Shown here piece by piece: positions 61,950 to 64,000 of a stretch of 64,000 bases of DNA (the first letter of the stretch is position 1; each line of letters begins with the position of its first letter). The notes below the pieces were generated by a model. It did no database searches. It was not told the DNA's origin and saw only the letters and a list, made by a program, of their open reading frames with translations. Source of the DNA: Symsagittifera roscoffensis (Eukaryota; Xenacoelomorpha; Acoela; Convolutidae); contig NC_087064.1 in the NCBI RefSeq assembly GCF_963678635.1, forward strand, positions 82,827,847 through 82,891,846, written 5' to 3'. A program made the translations under genes and the position numbers.

Positions 61950-62794
61950 TTTAGCGTTCCTGTGGTAATTTGACAGTATTTGGGGAGACTCGGCCATCGT
62001 CTCTCCATAATTTCAATTCAGTTCATTTTCCTAAGACTGTCCTGACATGCCTTAGATTGACTCAATTCGGATGAAGCCATCATCTCTCAGATTGAAAATG
62101 GTCTAATTTCCTATGCAGGTGTTTTATTTTTCATGCAGAAGTGTGAACATCTTGGCATTGACTCAAGTTACAGCACCGTGCAAGTGAACAGACAAATACC
62201 ATGTGAAAACATTTTGACTGAGGATCAAACCTGTGAATTGGTTTGAACGAATCACAGACTTGACGCTAATCGATTTAACAAGGAAAGACTAAAAGTCGAA
62301 AACAAATATTTGGATTATCACACGGAATGAAACCACCGTTTTAATCTACTTCCGATAAACAAAAAATCACCAAAAGCTATCCTGGTTGAAGACTTTCCCA
62401 AAATTGACAAGACTTCCATTGATCATTTGAACACTTCTCGCCGAGAAAGGTGTCAATTTATACATTTAACTAAACAGAAGTTAGCACACAGCAATGTACC
62501 AAACTATTTCCTTGCTGATTGTTAGTGTAAACCACTCATACTTTTCCGACAACACGGCGACTTTTTTTGGTGTTTAGTTGATGGAAGTTGTGGCAGTTTT
62601 GTGATCTAAAAACTGCATTGACAAAAGTATCTTAGAAAGAATCAACCAGATAAAGTTTTCGTAAATTGTGCTTTCAAAAAGTAACAAAGAATAATCCCCA
62701 GCATTAACAATTGCACTGATAGATGTCGAGAAAGGCTTCATTTTTTGCCCTTTGGCATCGGATTGCTTCGTCCTTTAACATGTTGTCATTTAAT

Positions 62795-63002
62795 TGGTAA
62801 AGCTTGACACGTTTTTTTCGGAGGTAGAACACTTCGCTTTCGATTGAAATGAAAGAAGTTCGTTCGAATTATAATTCGAACGAACTTCAACACTAATGGG
62901 ATTAAGTTCGTTCGAATTAAGCTTTTAATTCGAACGAACTTCTTTCATTTCAATCGAAAGCGTAGTGTACTACCTCCGAAAAAAACTTGTCAAGCTTTAC
63001 CA
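62795..63002. mobile_element. Nested palindrome / foldback element
   Basis: Outer arms tggtaaagcttgacacg...cggaggtagaacacttcgct pair with their complements at the right end. Inside are two further palindromes: a perfect 34-bp one at 62855-62888 and an interrupted one at about 62904-62942, both built from aagttcgttcgaatta and its complement. The 16-base word thus occurs four times in alternating orientation. No clear target duplication and no coding capacity. Confidence 0.8.
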
Positions 63003-64000
63003 GTAAGAGTTTGATTTCGCCAGAAAAATTGGCTTTTAGCTCCAAAATATCCCATTATTGTTGGACACCTCAGCTTATAGAACTAAAAAGCAACAGGAAA
63101 CACGCCTTCAGCTCATTTTTCATAGCAGAAGCTGTTCAAATTACAAGTTGTCAATCCTATTAAGTTGACACCTTATCATTTGTTCAATCTCCTTTTCTTT
63201 TCCCAATTATTTGCTCCACAAAACCGATCTTTTCCTAATCCGGATTGTAAAATGAACCCAGATCCTACCAACATGCGCTGTCTTGTGATCGTATCAGATT
63301 GTATAACAAGCTGATTTTGTGTAGAACGACCACCTAATGTAGCTCAAACATAATTAGTGTGTCCTAAACTCAACCAATCAATGACAGAGTTCTATAAAAT
63401 CTAACTTTTCTTCGAGTTTGGAAAAACTGATAGAATTTTCGTAGAAAAATTTCTTGCAAAACTAAACATGCTTTATTTTTCAATGAAGCTGTAAGAGTTG
63501 GTGGCCTCTCAAAAGCAAAAATATTTCAGTCATTTTTTCGAATTAGCTCATTTTGCGACTTTTTGTTTGTTATTGGGGGATGTTACGGTAAACAACCTTG
63601 CCCTAAATTTCAGCATGCCTGCTTTCCTATAGCTTTTCTTCATGAAATAAAAACACCTGCGATGTGTCTCATCAAAGCTTACCAAACATTTTTGATCAAT
63701 TTTCTGATATTTTACAAATAACACACAAAATTTTCAGTTTTTTTAGTCTTGAGACAAAATAAATCACGTTGAAATCAGACTAATCAAAGTCGTGCTCAGA
63801 GAATTTATCAATCATAAGAATAAAAAAAGCACCTAAAATCTGCGGATTTATGGGGTGGGCGCGAATTCGAACCCTGACCATTTAGACTTTGATTCCTTTT
63901 GGTAATATTTTACGACATCCTTTTAAGCCGACCAAAAACCAAATTCTTTTCTTCATTTGACTCAATTTCAGGATGAAATCTTGTAAAAAATACACAACTT
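63003..64000. other. Non-coding end of window
   Basis: AT-rich without a supported gene. On the minus strand gggttcgaattcgcgcccac (63853-63872) has a B-box-like word, but an A box is not evident. Confidence 0.4.

Overview
The window is animal genomic DNA. It is strongly AT-rich and intron-rich and crowded with decayed repeats. Genes are split by GT..AG introns, and one gene is a bilaterian-type forkhead factor of the FoxF class. A BEL/Pao LTR retrotransposon, several inverted-repeat (MITE-like) elements and tRNA-derived short repeats also fit an invertebrate metazoan. I cannot name the species or phylum from sequence alone.

Layout. 0.3-3.1 kb: a truncated piece of a FLYWCH/MULE-type transposase-like gene, then two copies about 1.7 kb apart of a C2H2 zinc-finger exon. 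The upstream copy is broken; the downstream copy is intact. 4.8-44.4 kb, plus strand: one large gene that I assemble from 11 coding exons, all phase-compatible. It encodes about 1049 residues of the TEX11/SPO22/ZIP4 family, a meiotic crossover TPR protein. Its introns range from 114 bp to about 12.4 kb and hold nearly all the repeats. Intron 3 holds a roughly 7.3 kb imperfect inverted repeat with an internal 561-bp tandem duplication. Intron 5 holds a degenerate long-period array and a hAT-like MITE. Intron 6 holds a hAT-like MITE with a perfect 8-bp target duplication. Intron 7 holds a SINE-like unit and an 89-bp minisatellite. Intron 9 holds a degenerate short-period array, a BEL/Pao element (35176-41374) with two near-identical 202-bp LTRs and a 5-bp target duplication, and a nearly palindromic Tc1/mariner-like foldback element (41478-42207).

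44.5-51 kb has no recognisable host gene: another 8-bp-TSD MITE, a LINE reverse-transcriptase fragment and repeat debris. 51.0-52.3 kb, minus strand: a two-exon gene for a 229-residue beta-sandwich, carbohydrate-binding-like protein. 52.57-53.84 kb: three inverted-repeat elements back to back, each with its own target duplication. 54.38-56.74 kb, minus strand: a two-exon FoxF gene (571 residues) with a complete forkhead domain. 56.75-64 kb is mostly non-coding. It includes a less AT-rich stretch upstream of FoxF that may be regulatory, more repeat fragments and a nested palindrome at 62.8 kb.

The three host genes have unrelated jobs (meiotic recombination, an unknown extracellular or lectin-like role, mesodermal transcription control) and nothing suggests a shared pathway. 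The observations most worth following are the antisense, possibly spliced ORFs between pol and the 3' LTR of the BEL element, the giant inverted repeat in intron 3, and the run of three MITEs.
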